A DNA stretch of 45,278 nt from Clostridia bacterium (GTDB taxonomy: Bacteria > Bacillota > Clostridia > Oscillospirales > CAG-272), in NCBI GenBank assembly GCA_017547755.1, contig JAFYOX010000056.1:1-45278 (forward strand). Reading direction: 5' to 3'. This document shows, one piece after another, positions 6,540 through 14,380 of the stretch. Both the position numbers and the translations under genes were made by a program. Every line of letters begins with the position of its first letter. The stretch's first letter is position 1. The notes beneath the pieces are model-generated. The model saw only the letters and a list, made by a program, of their open reading frames with translations. It was not told where the DNA came from and searched no databases.

Positions 6540-8834
6540 TCAGTCTTCGCTGACCGACATCGCAATATTTTCGGGAGTAATGGGGAGAGTCCGGTGCCAA
6601 ACGCCGGTCGCGCGTCTGATTGCATGGGCGATCGCCGGAGCCGGGGTATTGATGACGATCTCACCGATCGATTTTGCGCCGAACGGTCCCGTCGGCTCGT
6701 AGGTATGCTCGAATTCGACCGTCAGATTTCCGACATCCAGACGTGTCGGCAGCTTGTACTGCATGAACGAGGATTCCATCGGCTTTCCGCGTCCGTCATA
6801 GGTGACGTTTTCCATGAGCGTATGCCCGATGCCCTGCACGATGCCGCCTTCGGTCTGGATTCTCGCCAGCGCCGGATTGATCGGGATGCCGCAGTCGACG
6901 ACCGCCGTGTAATCGAGCACCTTCACCTCACCGGTGAGCTTATCCAGCTCGATTTCAACCATGCCGACCATGTACGGCGGCGGTGAAACGGGGGAGGAAT
7001 GCGTCGCGGTCGATTCCGCGGCGATGGTATTGCCGACCTGCGCCTTGTAGGCGATGTCGGTCAGGGAAACGGTCTGTCCGGTTCCCGGATGACGCACACA
7101 GGTACCGGCGAATTCGACTTCCTCTTCCGCACAGCCGAGCATTTCCGACGCAATGGCGCAGATGTTCTTTTTCAGCTCATTGCAGGCTTTCACGACCGCC
7201 TGTCCGGTGATATACGTGGTCGACGAAGCGTAGGAGCCGGAGTCATAGGGAGAAACGTCCGTATCCGCGCCGAACACCGCGATGTCATCCACATCGCAGT
7301 CCATCAGTTCCGCCGCCATCTGCGCGAGGATCGTGTCACAGCCGGTGCCCATATCCGCCGCGCCAATGATGAGATTGTACGTGCCGTCTTCGCTGAGCTT
7401 CAGCGTTGCGGAGCCGACGTCGATGTTGGAGATACAGCTGCCCTGCATCGCCATCGCCACTCCGGCGGTTCTCACCTTGCCGTTACCCATATCGCGCACC
7501 TTGGAGCGTTCTTCCCAGTTGAACAGCTGACGACAGTGTTCCATACAGCGGTCAAGCGCACAGGAATTTGCAATTTCGTTGTAGTACGCGGGCATGACCA
7601 TGCCTTCCTTCAGCATATTCCGGTCGCGGATGACCGACGCATCCATGCCGATCTTTTCCGCCAGTTCGTTCACGATCGATTCGACCGCGAAGATCCCCTG
7701 CGTCGCACCGTAGCCGCGGTAAGCTCCCGCCGCCTGATGATTGGTGTAGACCACATCGTAGTGGAAGCGGAAAGCCTCAAGAGAACCGGTGTACAGTGGA
7801 ATCGCCTTATGTCCGGACAGACCGACGGTCGTGGGACCGTGCTCGCCGTACGCGCCGGTATTCGACAGCGTATAGAGATCCATCACGCGGATCGTGCCGT
7901 CGTTCATCGCGCCCATTCTTACAGTAATTTCCATTTCATGACGCGGGGATCCGGCGATCTGCGATTCCTCGCGGGTATAGATGATCTGCGCGGGACGTCC
8001 GGTCTTCATGGCGACGAAGGCAGGGTAAACGTCGCAGACCGCCGTCTGCTTTGCACCGAAACCGCCGCCGATCCGGGGCTTTTCCACGCGGATCTTACTC
8101 TTGGGAATTCCAAGCGCACGGGAAAGGATCCGTCGGGTATGGAAAACGATCTGCGTGGACGAGATCAGATGCAGACGTCCGTACCGGTCAAACTCCGCAT
8201 AGGCGGTAAACGGCTCCATCATCGCCTGATTGTAGGCTTTCGTGTGGTACGTACGTTCCAGCACGATGTCGCATTCCGAAAGGATGCCTTCCACATCCCC
8301 GTGGGTCTCGTCGGCGCTTGCGACCATATTCCGTTTGGGATCGCCGCCGACCTCACAGGGAGGGAACCAGTCGTCCTCGGGATGCACCAGCACGGGATTG
8401 TCCTTTGCGGTGCGGAAGTCAAGGACAGCTTCCAGAACCTGATATTTTACCTTGATGAGATTCATCGCCTTCACCGCCGCCTTTTCGGTTTCGGCGGCGA
8501 CGATGGCGACCGCATCCCCGGCAAAGCGCACGTGACGGTCAAGGATCAGACGGTCGTACGGAGACGGCTCCGGGAAGGTCTGTCCGGCGATGGCAAACCG
8601 TGTCTTCGGAACGTCTTCCCATGTATAGACTGCGACAACGCCGGGAACCTTTTTTGCGATGTCCGTATTGATCTCCTCAACAATGGCATTGGCGTGCGGA
8701 GAGCGGAGGATCTTTACAATAAGGGCATCCTTCGGCGAAACGTCATCCGTGTAAACGGGCTTGCCGAGAAGAAGCTGCATGGAGTCCTTCTTGCGGACGG
8801 ATTTGTTGATCGATTTGTATTCCTTGTGTTCCAT
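6540..8834 (-). CDS. xdhA: xanthine dehydrogenase-type molybdopterin-binding subunit
   Basis: A 764-residue large subunit of the xanthine oxidase family. It oxidises purine or other N-heterocycle substrates at a molybdenum-cytosine-dinucleotide centre. Family signatures seen are the N-terminal a/b hammerhead (KPVYTDDVSPKDALIVKILR), the glycine-rich cofactor loop RIGGGFGAKQ, GAYRGYGATQG, and near the C-terminus the GGIVQGIGHTLMEN and FGAKSIGE segments. The last carries the glutamate expected to act as base next to molybdenum. AAGGAGG precedes the ATG. It is the last gene of a three-gene minus-strand operon after the FAD and Fe-S subunits. The neighbouring purine permease supports xanthine or hypoxanthine as substrate, but related clostridial enzymes oxidise other purines or nicotinate, so the substrate is inferred. 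Some clostridial relatives need selenium; nothing here decides that. Confidence 0.88.
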   Translation of the reverse strand: MEHKEYKSINKSVRKKDSMQLLLGKPVYTDDVSPKDALIVKILRSPHANAIVEEINTDIAKKVPGVVAVYTWEDVPKTRFAIAGQTFPEPSPYDRLILDRHVRFAGDAVAIVAAETEKAAVKAMNLIKVKYQVLEAVLDFRTAKDNPVLVHPEDDWFPPCEVGGDPKRNMVASADETHGDVEGILSECDIVLERTYHTKAYNQAMMEPFTAYAEFDRYGRLHLISSTQIVFHTRRILSRALGIPKSKIRVEKPRIGGGFGAKQTAVCDVYPAFVAMKTGRPAQIIYTREESQIAGSPRHEMEITVRMGAMNDGTIRVMDLYTLSNTGAYGEHGPTTVGLSGHKAIPLYTGSLEAFRFHYDVVYTNHQAAGAYRGYGATQGIFAVESIVNELAEKIGMDASVIRDRNMLKEGMVMPAYYNEIANSCALDRCMEHCRQLFNWEERSKVRDMGNGKVRTAGVAMAMQGSCISNIDVGSATLKLSEDGTYNLIIGAADMGTGCDTILAQMAAELMDCDVDDIAVFGADTDVSPYDSGSYASSTTYITGQAVVKACNELKKNICAIASEMLGCAEEEVEFAGTCVRHPGTGQTVSLTDIAYKAQVGNTIAAESTATHSSPVSPPPYMVGMVEIELDKLTGEVKVLDYTAVVDCGIPINPALARIQTEGGIVQGIGHTLMENVTYDGRGKPMESSFMQYKLPTRLDVGNLTVEFEHTYEPTGPFGAKSIGEIVINTPAPAIAHAIRRATGVWHRTLPITPENIAMSVSED

Positions 8835-8844
8835 GCCTGCCTCC

Positions 8845-9300
8845 TTATCCCTTCTTTGAATTCAGATAATTGCGGATCCCGCGGAGCTGTCCGTCATATC
8901 CGGAACAGCGGCAGAGATTTCCGGCAAGGAACGCGCGGATCTCGTCATCCGTGGGATCGGGATTTTCACGCAGAAGCGCGATGGTGTTCATCACAAATCC
9001 CGGATTGCAGAAGCCGCACTGATCCGCTCCCTGATCGGCGATAAAGCCGACAAAATCGGATGCTTCTTCCTGCAGTCCTTCCAGTGTGTAAATTTCATGA
9101 CCGTCGGCACGGACCGCCAGAGCAGAGCAGGACAGGACGGGCTTTCCGTCCATGAGAACGGTACAGAGACCGCAGTTAGAGGTGTCACAGCCGCGCTTGA
9201 CGGAAAGACAGCCTTTCTCACGCAGAAAATCGAGCAGAACCGTGTCGCTTTCCACGGATGCGGTAATATTTCTGCCGTTCAGCTTCAGTTTAATTTCCAT
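8845..9300 (-). CDS. xdhC: xanthine dehydrogenase-type [2Fe-2S] subunit
   Basis: A 151-residue electron-transfer subunit carrying two [2Fe-2S] clusters. The plant-ferredoxin-type cluster ligands are Cys38, Cys43, Cys46 and Cys58 (GCDTSNCGLC...SC). The second, all-helical domain has QCGFCNPGFVMN and CRCSGY. Length and domain order match small subunits of bacterial molybdenum hydroxylases. I chose ATG 9300 because AGAGGTG lies 6 bases before it; a GTG nine bases earlier falls within that ribosome binding site. The start is one base after the stop codon of the FAD subunit, so the two are translationally coupled. It passes electrons from the molybdenum site to the flavin. Confidence 0.88.
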   Translation of the reverse strand: MEIKLKLNGRNITASVESDTVLLDFLREKGCLSVKRGCDTSNCGLCTVLMDGKPVLSCSALAVRADGHEIYTLEGLQEEASDFVGFIADQGADQCGFCNPGFVMNTIALLRENPDPTDDEIRAFLAGNLCRCSGYDGQLRGIRNYLNSKKG

Positions 9301-9301
9301 A

Positions 9302-10057
9302 TTATTCACCTCTCAGTCCCTGCAGGGAACGCTCTGTGAGTACTTTGATCAGATGGGTGCGGTACGCGGCACTTCCGCGCATATTTCCGCCGACCGGCAC
9401 ATTTTCCGCCGCAAATTCCGGAAAATCATCCGCACTTTCCCGACGGAGCAGGACGGCACGTCCCGGACGAGCGCCGATGGATGCGCGGTACTCCCCGTTC
9501 ATGTGCGAAACGGCGCAGGAGAGCACGGGAAAATCCGTGCGCTGATTCCGGACGGAGGAATAGATGATCCGGCAGGGCGTCTTCTTTACGATCAGCCGGA
9601 CGAGGATATCTCTGTCCGGTTTCATGTTTGCGAATTCTTCCAGCGGAACGATCCCGCCGCGATACAGCTCCACATAGGAGTCAAGCGCAAGAAAGACCGT
9701 CAGCACGTCGGAGAAGCCGAAACGTCCCCAGATGCTTCCGCCCACCGTCGCCATATTGCGGAACTGCACACCGACGATATCCTTCACGGCGTCGGCAACG
9801 GCATGACCGGCGTACGCATTCAGTCCCTCATGGACTTCGATATCGCGGAGCGTGACCATCGCGCCGATGGAAAATTCTTCCTCGGTTTCCTCGATCCTGT
9901 CAAGTCCGAGATCACACAGGTCGATGGCGGTACCCACACTGCCTCGTCCCAGTCTCGTCCACAGCATACCGCCTATGATGCGGTTTTTCTTATTCTGATT
10001 GAGTGTATATGCCTCTTCCAGGCTCTGTGCCCGGACATATTTCTGAATCGTTACCAT
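9302..10057 (-). CDS. xdhB: xanthine dehydrogenase-type FAD-binding subunit
   Basis: A 251-residue FAD subunit (CO dehydrogenase flavoprotein family). It begins with a YVRAQSLEEAY segment, a common opening of this family. A glycine-rich IIGGMLW flavin loop is followed by the conserved QFRNMATVGGSIWGRFGFSD stretch. The C-terminal third corresponds to the CO_deh_flav_C domain. An upstream ATG at 10081 would lie only about 10 bases from the expected transcription start. The Met at 10057 has AAGGGG 10 bases upstream and fits the family N-terminus, so I use it. It is the first gene of the operon FAD, Fe-S, Mo subunits and is transcribed from the promoter at 10099-10127, back to back with the ABC importer operon. 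Confidence 0.85.
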   Translation of the reverse strand: MVTIQKYVRAQSLEEAYTLNQNKKNRIIGGMLWTRLGRGSVGTAIDLCDLGLDRIEETEEEFSIGAMVTLRDIEVHEGLNAYAGHAVADAVKDIVGVQFRNMATVGGSIWGRFGFSDVLTVFLALDSYVELYRGGIVPLEEFANMKPDRDILVRLIVKKTPCRIIYSSVRNQRTDFPVLSCAVSHMNGEYRASIGARPGRAVLLRRESADDFPEFAAENVPVGGNMRGSAAYRTHLIKVLTERSLQGLRGE

Positions 10058-10098
10058 AACAGACATACCCCTTGTTTTCATACATTTGCTGATTGTAT

Positions 10099-10127
10099 AT
10101 TATACCATAAGCAATTGACTTTTACAA
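10099..10127 (-). promoter_or_regulatory. SigA-type promoter of the molybdenum hydroxylase operon
   Basis: On the minus strand TTGTAA (10122-10127) and TATAAT (10099-10104) are 17 bases apart. Its -35 box is one base from the -35 box of the divergent promoter. Confidence 0.75.
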
Positions 10128-10143
10128 GAGATTATGCTATAAT
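10115..10143 (+). promoter_or_regulatory. SigA-type promoter of the ABC importer/MocA operon
   Basis: TTGACT (10115-10120), 17 bases, TATAAT (10138-10143) with an upstream TG (extended -10). It interleaves with the divergent promoter at 10099-10127. Confidence 0.8.
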
Positions 10144-10144
10144 C

Positions 10145-10168
10145 CGTTGTAGTTTCAAAAAAACAACG
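10145..10168. promoter_or_regulatory. candidate ModE-type operator (24-bp inverted repeat)
   Basis: CGTTGT (10145-10150) and ACAACG (10163-10168) form an inverted repeat at the expected transcription start of the importer operon. Total length (24 bp) and the CGTT...AACG ends match the ModE box of E. coli as I remember it. The operon itself encodes a ModE-type HTH protein. Confidence 0.4.
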
Positions 10169-10190
10169 CTTATTCTTCAGGAGAAATACC

Positions 10191-11210
10191 ATGAAAAAAA
10201 TCCTTTCCGTGATCCTGCTTCTCGCCAATCTGCTTGCCCTTGCCGCCTGCGGCAGTACCGGTGCGGATACCGCCTCCGGAACCGGCGAAGCAGGGGTTCT
10301 TTACCCGCTGACCGTGACCGACCAGAGCGGCAGAACGGTCACGATCGAAGAAGAACCGCAGAAACTTGTCAGCGGCTACTATATTTCCACAAGCGCCCTG
10401 ATCGCTCTTGATCTCGATTCCAGACTTGTCGGTATCGAGGCAAAGGCGGACAAGCGTGCTATCTATTCTCTCAGCGCTCCCGAACTTGTGGAGCTTCCCA
10501 ATGTGGGCACAGCCAAGGAATTCGACCTTGAAGGCTGTGCGGCGCTGGAGCCGGATCTTGTCATCCTTCCTCTCAAGCTCAAGTCCGCCGCGGATACCCT
10601 GACCGAGCTCGGCATCGACGTGATTCTTGTCAATCCCGAAGATCAGGGACTTCTCGAAGAAATGGTAACGCTCATCGGCAGAGCAACCAATACCGAAGCC
10701 AAGGCAGACGAGCTCCTTAACTTTATTTCCGCGCAGAGCGACCGTCTCACCGCGGAACTTGCCGATACGACCGATCCCAAGGTCTACCTCGCGGGCAACT
10801 CCAGCATGCTTTCCACCGCCGGGGACGCCATGTTCCAGTCGGATATGATCCGCCTTGCAGGCGGTGAAAACGTCGCTGCGGAAATCACGGATACCTACTG
10901 GGTGGAAACCAGCTACGAGCAGATTCTCACATGGAACCCCGAATATATCATCCTTGCTTCCGATGCGTCTTATACCGCAGAGGATGTTCTGAACGACGCG
11001 AATCTTGCGGACTGCGATGCCGTAAAGAACGGCAATGTTTACCGGATGCCCGCAAAGGCGGAAGCATGGGACAGCCCGGTTCCCAGCGGCATTCTCGGCT
11101 CCGTGTGGCTTGCTTCCATTCTCCATCCCGACATCTGCACCGAAGCGGAAGCGGCGGAGATCATCGACAGCTACTACGAAACCTTCTATGATTTCAAGTA
11201 CAGTGAATAA
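10191..11210 (+). CDS. ABC importer substrate-binding lipoprotein, probably molybdate
   Basis: A 339-residue lipoprotein (signal MKKILSVILLLANLLALAA followed by Cys; lipobox LAAC) of the helical-backbone class III binding proteins (BtuF/FhuD/MolA fold). Typical segments are TVTDQSGRTVTIEEEPQKLV, LVGIEAKAD, a LEPDLVILP strand and a long backbone helix, ending with a PVPSGILGSVWLASILHPD stretch. In this fold the ligand is often Fe-siderophore or cobalamin, but the H. influenzae MolABC importer of this class carries molybdate or tungstate. Given the ModE-type regulator, MocA-like enzyme and molybdenum hydroxylase around it, molybdate is the most likely cargo (inference). The ribosome binding site CAGGAGA precedes the ATG. 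Confidence 0.85.
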   Translation: MKKILSVILLLANLLALAACGSTGADTASGTGEAGVLYPLTVTDQSGRTVTIEEEPQKLVSGYYISTSALIALDLDSRLVGIEAKADKRAIYSLSAPELVELPNVGTAKEFDLEGCAALEPDLVILPLKLKSAADTLTELGIDVILVNPEDQGLLEEMVTLIGRATNTEAKADELLNFISAQSDRLTAELADTTDPKVYLAGNSSMLSTAGDAMFQSDMIRLAGGENVAAEITDTYWVETSYEQILTWNPEYIILASDASYTAEDVLNDANLADCDAVKNGNVYRMPAKAEAWDSPVPSGILGSVWLASILHPDICTEAEAAEIIDSYYETFYDFKYSE

Positions 11211-12177
11211 CAAAAGAATCCATTGGATCTGTACGGCGGGCTTTGTCCTTATGATAACGCTCGCCGTTATCAGCTTATCCGTCGGAAAATATCCGCTCAG
11301 CCTTGAAAAACTCCTTGCGGGAGACGAGATGCAGCGGCGTGTTTTCTGGATGCTCCGGTTCAGCCGGACGATCGTCGGAGTGATCGGCGGGTTTGCCCTC
11401 GGTGCGTCGGGCTTTGTATACCAGACGGTGTTCCGCAATCCGCTGGCATCCCCCGATATCATCGGCGTTTCCTCCGGTGCAAGTGCCGGTGCGGCGGCAG
11501 GGATTCTCTTTCTCTCCGGCACTCCTGCGGTAACGCTTTCCGCCTTCCTCGGCGCACTGATTGCCGTGATCCTCGCGCTTGCCTTATCCTCTCTCGATAA
11601 AAGCGGTAAAAACAGTTCCATTGTGCTTGCTGGGATCGCGGTGCATTCCCTTGCACAGACCGCGCTGATGGCTCTGAAGCTGACCGCAGACCCGGAGAGG
11701 GAACTTGCCTCGATCGAATACTGGATCATGGGAAGTCTGAACGGCATCAGCGGCGATTCCGTCGGTGCAAATCTGAGTCTGTGCATCGTCTGCCTGACCG
11801 TGCTTTTTCTTCTGCACCGGCAGGCAGTACTTCTTTCGGCAGACGAAGGGGAAGCCCGGATGCTTGGAGTCAGCGTCGGGAAAATGCGGCTTGCCGTTCT
11901 TCTCACAGCGACCCTCACCGTTTCCGCCGTCGTGAGCCTTACAGGACTCATCAGCTTTGTCGGGCTGCTTGCACCCCACGCGGCACGGATGATCACAAAA
12001 AGCAACCGGATCGGCACCATGTTCCTCAGCGGCTGTCTCGGCGGTGCGCTTCTCTGCGGAGCCGATATCTTAGCCCGTTCCGCCGCACAGACCGAGCTTC
12101 CCGTCAGCATCTTCACCAGTCTTCTCGGCGCACCGTTCCTCATTTTCCTGATCGCACGGAGGAAAAAGACGCTATGA
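11188..12177 (+). CDS. FecCD-family ABC importer permease
   Basis: A ~329-residue membrane protein of the BtuC/FecCD family with about nine to ten membrane segments. Characteristic words are RFSRTIVGVIGGFALGASGF (the RLPR-type motif reads LRFSRT), NPLASPDIIGVSSGASAGAAAG, and near the C-terminus a GLISFVGLLAPHAARMITKS segment that contacts the ATPase. The start is not certain: ATG 11188 overlaps the lipoprotein gene by 23 bases and GTG 11203 by 8; neither has a strong ribosome binding site, suggesting translational coupling. Its stop overlaps the ATPase start (ATGA). It forms the channel of the putative molybdate importer. Confidence 0.87.
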   Translation: MISSTVNNKRIHWICTAGFVLMITLAVISLSVGKYPLSLEKLLAGDEMQRRVFWMLRFSRTIVGVIGGFALGASGFVYQTVFRNPLASPDIIGVSSGASAGAAAGILFLSGTPAVTLSAFLGALIAVILALALSSLDKSGKNSSIVLAGIAVHSLAQTALMALKLTADPERELASIEYWIMGSLNGISGDSVGANLSLCIVCLTVLFLLHRQAVLLSADEGEARMLGVSVGKMRLAVLLTATLTVSAVVSLTGLISFVGLLAPHAARMITKSNRIGTMFLSGCLGGALLCGADILARSAAQTELPVSIFTSLLGAPFLIFLIARRKKTL

Positions 12178-12968
12178 ATTTCTTAACAGTCAGAAACCTC
12201 AGCGCAGGCTACGGAAAACGGACGATTTTATCAAACGTCAGCTTCTCCATGGAAAAAGGGCATATCCTCGGCGTTTTAGGTGCCAACGGATGCGGAAAGA
12301 CCACGCTCATCAAATGCCTCTGCGGTATTCTGCCCCACACAGGGGAATGTATGCTCCTCGGAGAACGGCTTGATAGTCTGTCATCAAGGCAGATCGCAAA
12401 AAAATGCAGTTATATCCCGCAGAGAAGCGGCATCGGCATTGAGATCTCCGTCCTCGACGTTGTCTTAATGGGCTATAATCCGAGACTCCGTCTGCTCGAG
12501 CATCCGGACAGGGAAATGAAGGCGTCCGCCATGGAAATGCTTGCTCTCGTCGGTCTTGAGGGCAGAGAAAACGACGATTATCTCTCCCTCAGCGAGGGAC
12601 AGAAACAGCTCTGTATCCTTGCGCGTACCTTAGTTTCCGACGCCGATCTGCTCCTTCTCGACGAACCCGAAAGCGCACTCGACTTCCGCTTCCGGTACAA
12701 AGCCCTTGCGATCCTGAAACAATGGGTCGGCCGGGAAAACAAGGGTGCGGTCGTTGCCCTTCACGACGGAGCGCTTGCACTCAATTACTGCGACGAACTG
12801 CTGCTTCTCTCAAACGGCTCCGTCCTCGGAACGGTATGTCCGAAAACCGATCCGATTGAAAAAACCGAAGAAATGCTGAGCCGGATCTACGGAAGCATCA
12901 CCGTCCGGAAATGTTTTGACAAACACGGCAGAGAGCATCTGATCATCATCAAGGAGGGAGAGATTTGA
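12174..12968 (+). CDS. ABC importer ATPase
   Basis: A 264-residue ATP-binding subunit of the FecE/BtuD/MolC type. It has Walker A GANGCGKTT (residues 36-44), a Q-loop (SYIPQRSG), a signature LSEGQKQ (Glu in place of the commoner Gly at the third position), Walker B LLLLDEPESALD and the H-loop histidine in VVALHDG. The ATG at 12174 overlaps the stop codon of the permease gene. Its own stop overlaps the TTG start of the ModE-type gene. It energises the importer on the cytoplasmic face. Signature variation of this kind occurs in active importers and is not evidence of decay. Confidence 0.9.
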   Translation: MNFLTVRNLSAGYGKRTILSNVSFSMEKGHILGVLGANGCGKTTLIKCLCGILPHTGECMLLGERLDSLSSRQIAKKCSYIPQRSGIGIEISVLDVVLMGYNPRLRLLEHPDREMKASAMEMLALVGLEGRENDDYLSLSEGQKQLCILARTLVSDADLLLLDEPESALDFRFRYKALAILKQWVGRENKGAVVALHDGALALNYCDELLLLSNGSVLGTVCPKTDPIEKTEEMLSRIYGSITVRKCFDKHGREHLIIIKEGEI

Positions 12969-13306
12969 AAGCGGTCACGAAAATCGTTATCATCGACGAC
13001 AACGGCGAAAAATTTTTCGGAGAAGGTCCCGCAAGACTTATGCACGGCATCGAAGAAACCGGATCCCTGCGCGGAGCGGCGATGTCCATGGGAATGGCAT
13101 ACACCAAGGCGCTGAAGCTGATCGGCAATGCGGAAAAAGTCCTTGGATTCCCCCTGACCGAACGTGTGACGGGAGGTATCAAAGGCGGCGGAAGCCGGAT
13201 CACCCCCAAAGGAAAGGAATGGCTTACCAAATATGAAAACTACCGTGACGCCTGCATGGCTGCCAGCGCCCGACTCTATATGGAATTCTTTCCGGAGCAG
13301 CAGTAA
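12965..13306 (+). CDS. ModE-type winged-helix regulator without molybdate-binding domain
   Basis: A 113-residue protein matching the N-terminal LysR-like HTH of ModE: the ARLMHGIEETGSLRGAAMSM helix pair, the YTKALKLIGNAEKVLGFPL recognition region and an RVTGGIKGGGSRITPKGKEW wing. E. coli ModE carries in addition two MOP (molbindin) domains that sense molybdate; these are absent. Single-domain versions are common beside molybdate genes in clostridia. The start is a TTG with AGGAGG upstream, overlapping the ATPase stop codon. I infer that it controls this operon, and perhaps the divergent hydroxylase, through the inverted repeat at 10145-10168. How it would sense molybdenum status is not visible. 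Confidence 0.82.
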   Translation: MKAVTKIVIIDDNGEKFFGEGPARLMHGIEETGSLRGAAMSMGMAYTKALKLIGNAEKVLGFPLTERVTGGIKGGGSRITPKGKEWLTKYENYRDACMAASARLYMEFFPEQQ

Positions 13307-14324
13307 ACGCCACATCATCCTTACCGGCGGAAGAGGAACGGGAAAGACCACGCTTCTCCGGAAGCTGTTTGACGGGACAGCACTGCACGGGATCCGTACG
13401 TATGCCGTCCCCGGAAAGGCGGTATATCTCCGTGAAAACGGCACTGCAAAGGATATTCTCATCGGAGAATTTGACGAAACGCTTCCCGGAACCGAAAACA
13501 GAATGCGTCCGGATTTGGAAGCTTTTGTATCCGCCGGCATCCCACTTCTTGAAAAAATTGCGTCATCCGAAGACGAATGGGTCTCCATTGACGAGATCGG
13601 CTATCTGGAAACTGCCTGTCCCGAATACTGCACCGCGCTCGAACGTCTGTTTGACAAACGGCGTGTCGCCGCCGTTGTCCGGAAGCAGTCCCTGCCGTTC
13701 CTGCAGTCTTTTTGCGGCAGGGAGGACGTCTTCCTCGTCGATCTTGACAAACCCTACGGAAACATCTCCTGCGTCATCATGGCGTCCGGACTCGGAACGC
13801 GCTTCGGCGGAAACAAGCTGATGGCGGATTTCCATGGGGAACCGATGATCCTCCGTGCAGTCAGAGCAGCCGAAGGAATCTTTGATAAGCGCATTGTTGT
13901 CACCCGTCACGCCGATGTGGAAGCGCTCTGCCGCCGTCACGGCATCGACTGCATCCTCCACAATCTTCCTCACCGGAATGATACGGTCAGACTCGGCATC
14001 GAAGCGGCGGGAGATACCGAAGCCTGTGTCTTCTGCCCCGGTGATCAGCCGCTTTTACGGCAGGAGACCGTTGCCGCTCTCGCTCTTTCCGCAAGGAACG
14101 CTCCGAAAGACATCTGGCGCGTCCGCTTCGAAGACACACACGGTGCTCCGGTTCTTTTTCCGAAATGGGCATTTGCGGAATTGTCCGCTTTACCTGAAGG
14201 GAAAGGCGGCGGATTTATAGTGAAAAAATATCCCGAACGCCTGAAAACCGTAAGTGCCGGGGATCCGTTGGAACTGATGGACGCGGATACCCCGGAGGAT
14301 CTTGAATTTCTGCGGAATCAGTAA
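13233..14324 (+). CDS. P-loop NTPase fused to MocA/MobA-like nucleotidyltransferase
   Basis: A 363-residue two-domain protein. Residues ~26-170 form a P-loop domain (Walker A GGRGTGKTT at 32-40; Walker B-like EWVSIDEIGYLE), similar to THEP1-type nucleoside triphosphatases. From about residue 176 a MobA-like NTP-transferase domain follows, with MASGLGTRFGGNKLM and CPGDQPLL as nucleotide- and metal-binding motifs. It is most like MocA, which attaches CMP to molybdopterin to form the cytosine dinucleotide used by xanthine-dehydrogenase-type enzymes. The start ATG 13233 overlaps the ModE-type gene by 74 bases; a GTG at 13245 is an alternative. It is the last gene of the importer operon, thus joining metal uptake and cofactor maturation. 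The role of the NTPase domain is unknown. Confidence 0.82.
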   Translation: MKTTVTPAWLPAPDSIWNSFRSSSKRHIILTGGRGTGKTTLLRKLFDGTALHGIRTYAVPGKAVYLRENGTAKDILIGEFDETLPGTENRMRPDLEAFVSAGIPLLEKIASSEDEWVSIDEIGYLETACPEYCTALERLFDKRRVAAVVRKQSLPFLQSFCGREDVFLVDLDKPYGNISCVIMASGLGTRFGGNKLMADFHGEPMILRAVRAAEGIFDKRIVVTRHADVEALCRRHGIDCILHNLPHRNDTVRLGIEAAGDTEACVFCPGDQPLLRQETVAALALSARNAPKDIWRVRFEDTHGAPVLFPKWAFAELSALPEGKGGGFIVKKYPERLKTVSAGDPLELMDADTPEDLEFLRNQ

Positions 14325-14327
14325 AGC

Positions 14328-14363
14328 AAAAAGTCGGACTTCAAAGGAAAGTCCGGCTTTTAT
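14328..14363. terminator. bidirectional terminator
   Basis: A 13-bp stem with one wobble pair (14329-14341 with 14349-14361, core AAGTCCGGCTTTT) and A/T runs on both sides separates the convergent MocA-like and permease genes. Confidence 0.85.
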
Positions 14364-14380
14364 CACGCGTATATAACAAT

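Noticed and set aside
6999-9044. Long open frame (about 680 codons) on the plus strand across the molybdenum hydroxylase genes
   Set aside because: It is a shadow of the GC-rich antisense strand: arginine/histidine-rich, without any family motif, and opposed by well-supported genes.
10081-10081. ATG 10081 as start of the FAD subunit
   Set aside because: It lies about 10 bases from the expected transcription start and lacks a ribosome binding site; ATG 10057 fits both the site and the family N-terminus.
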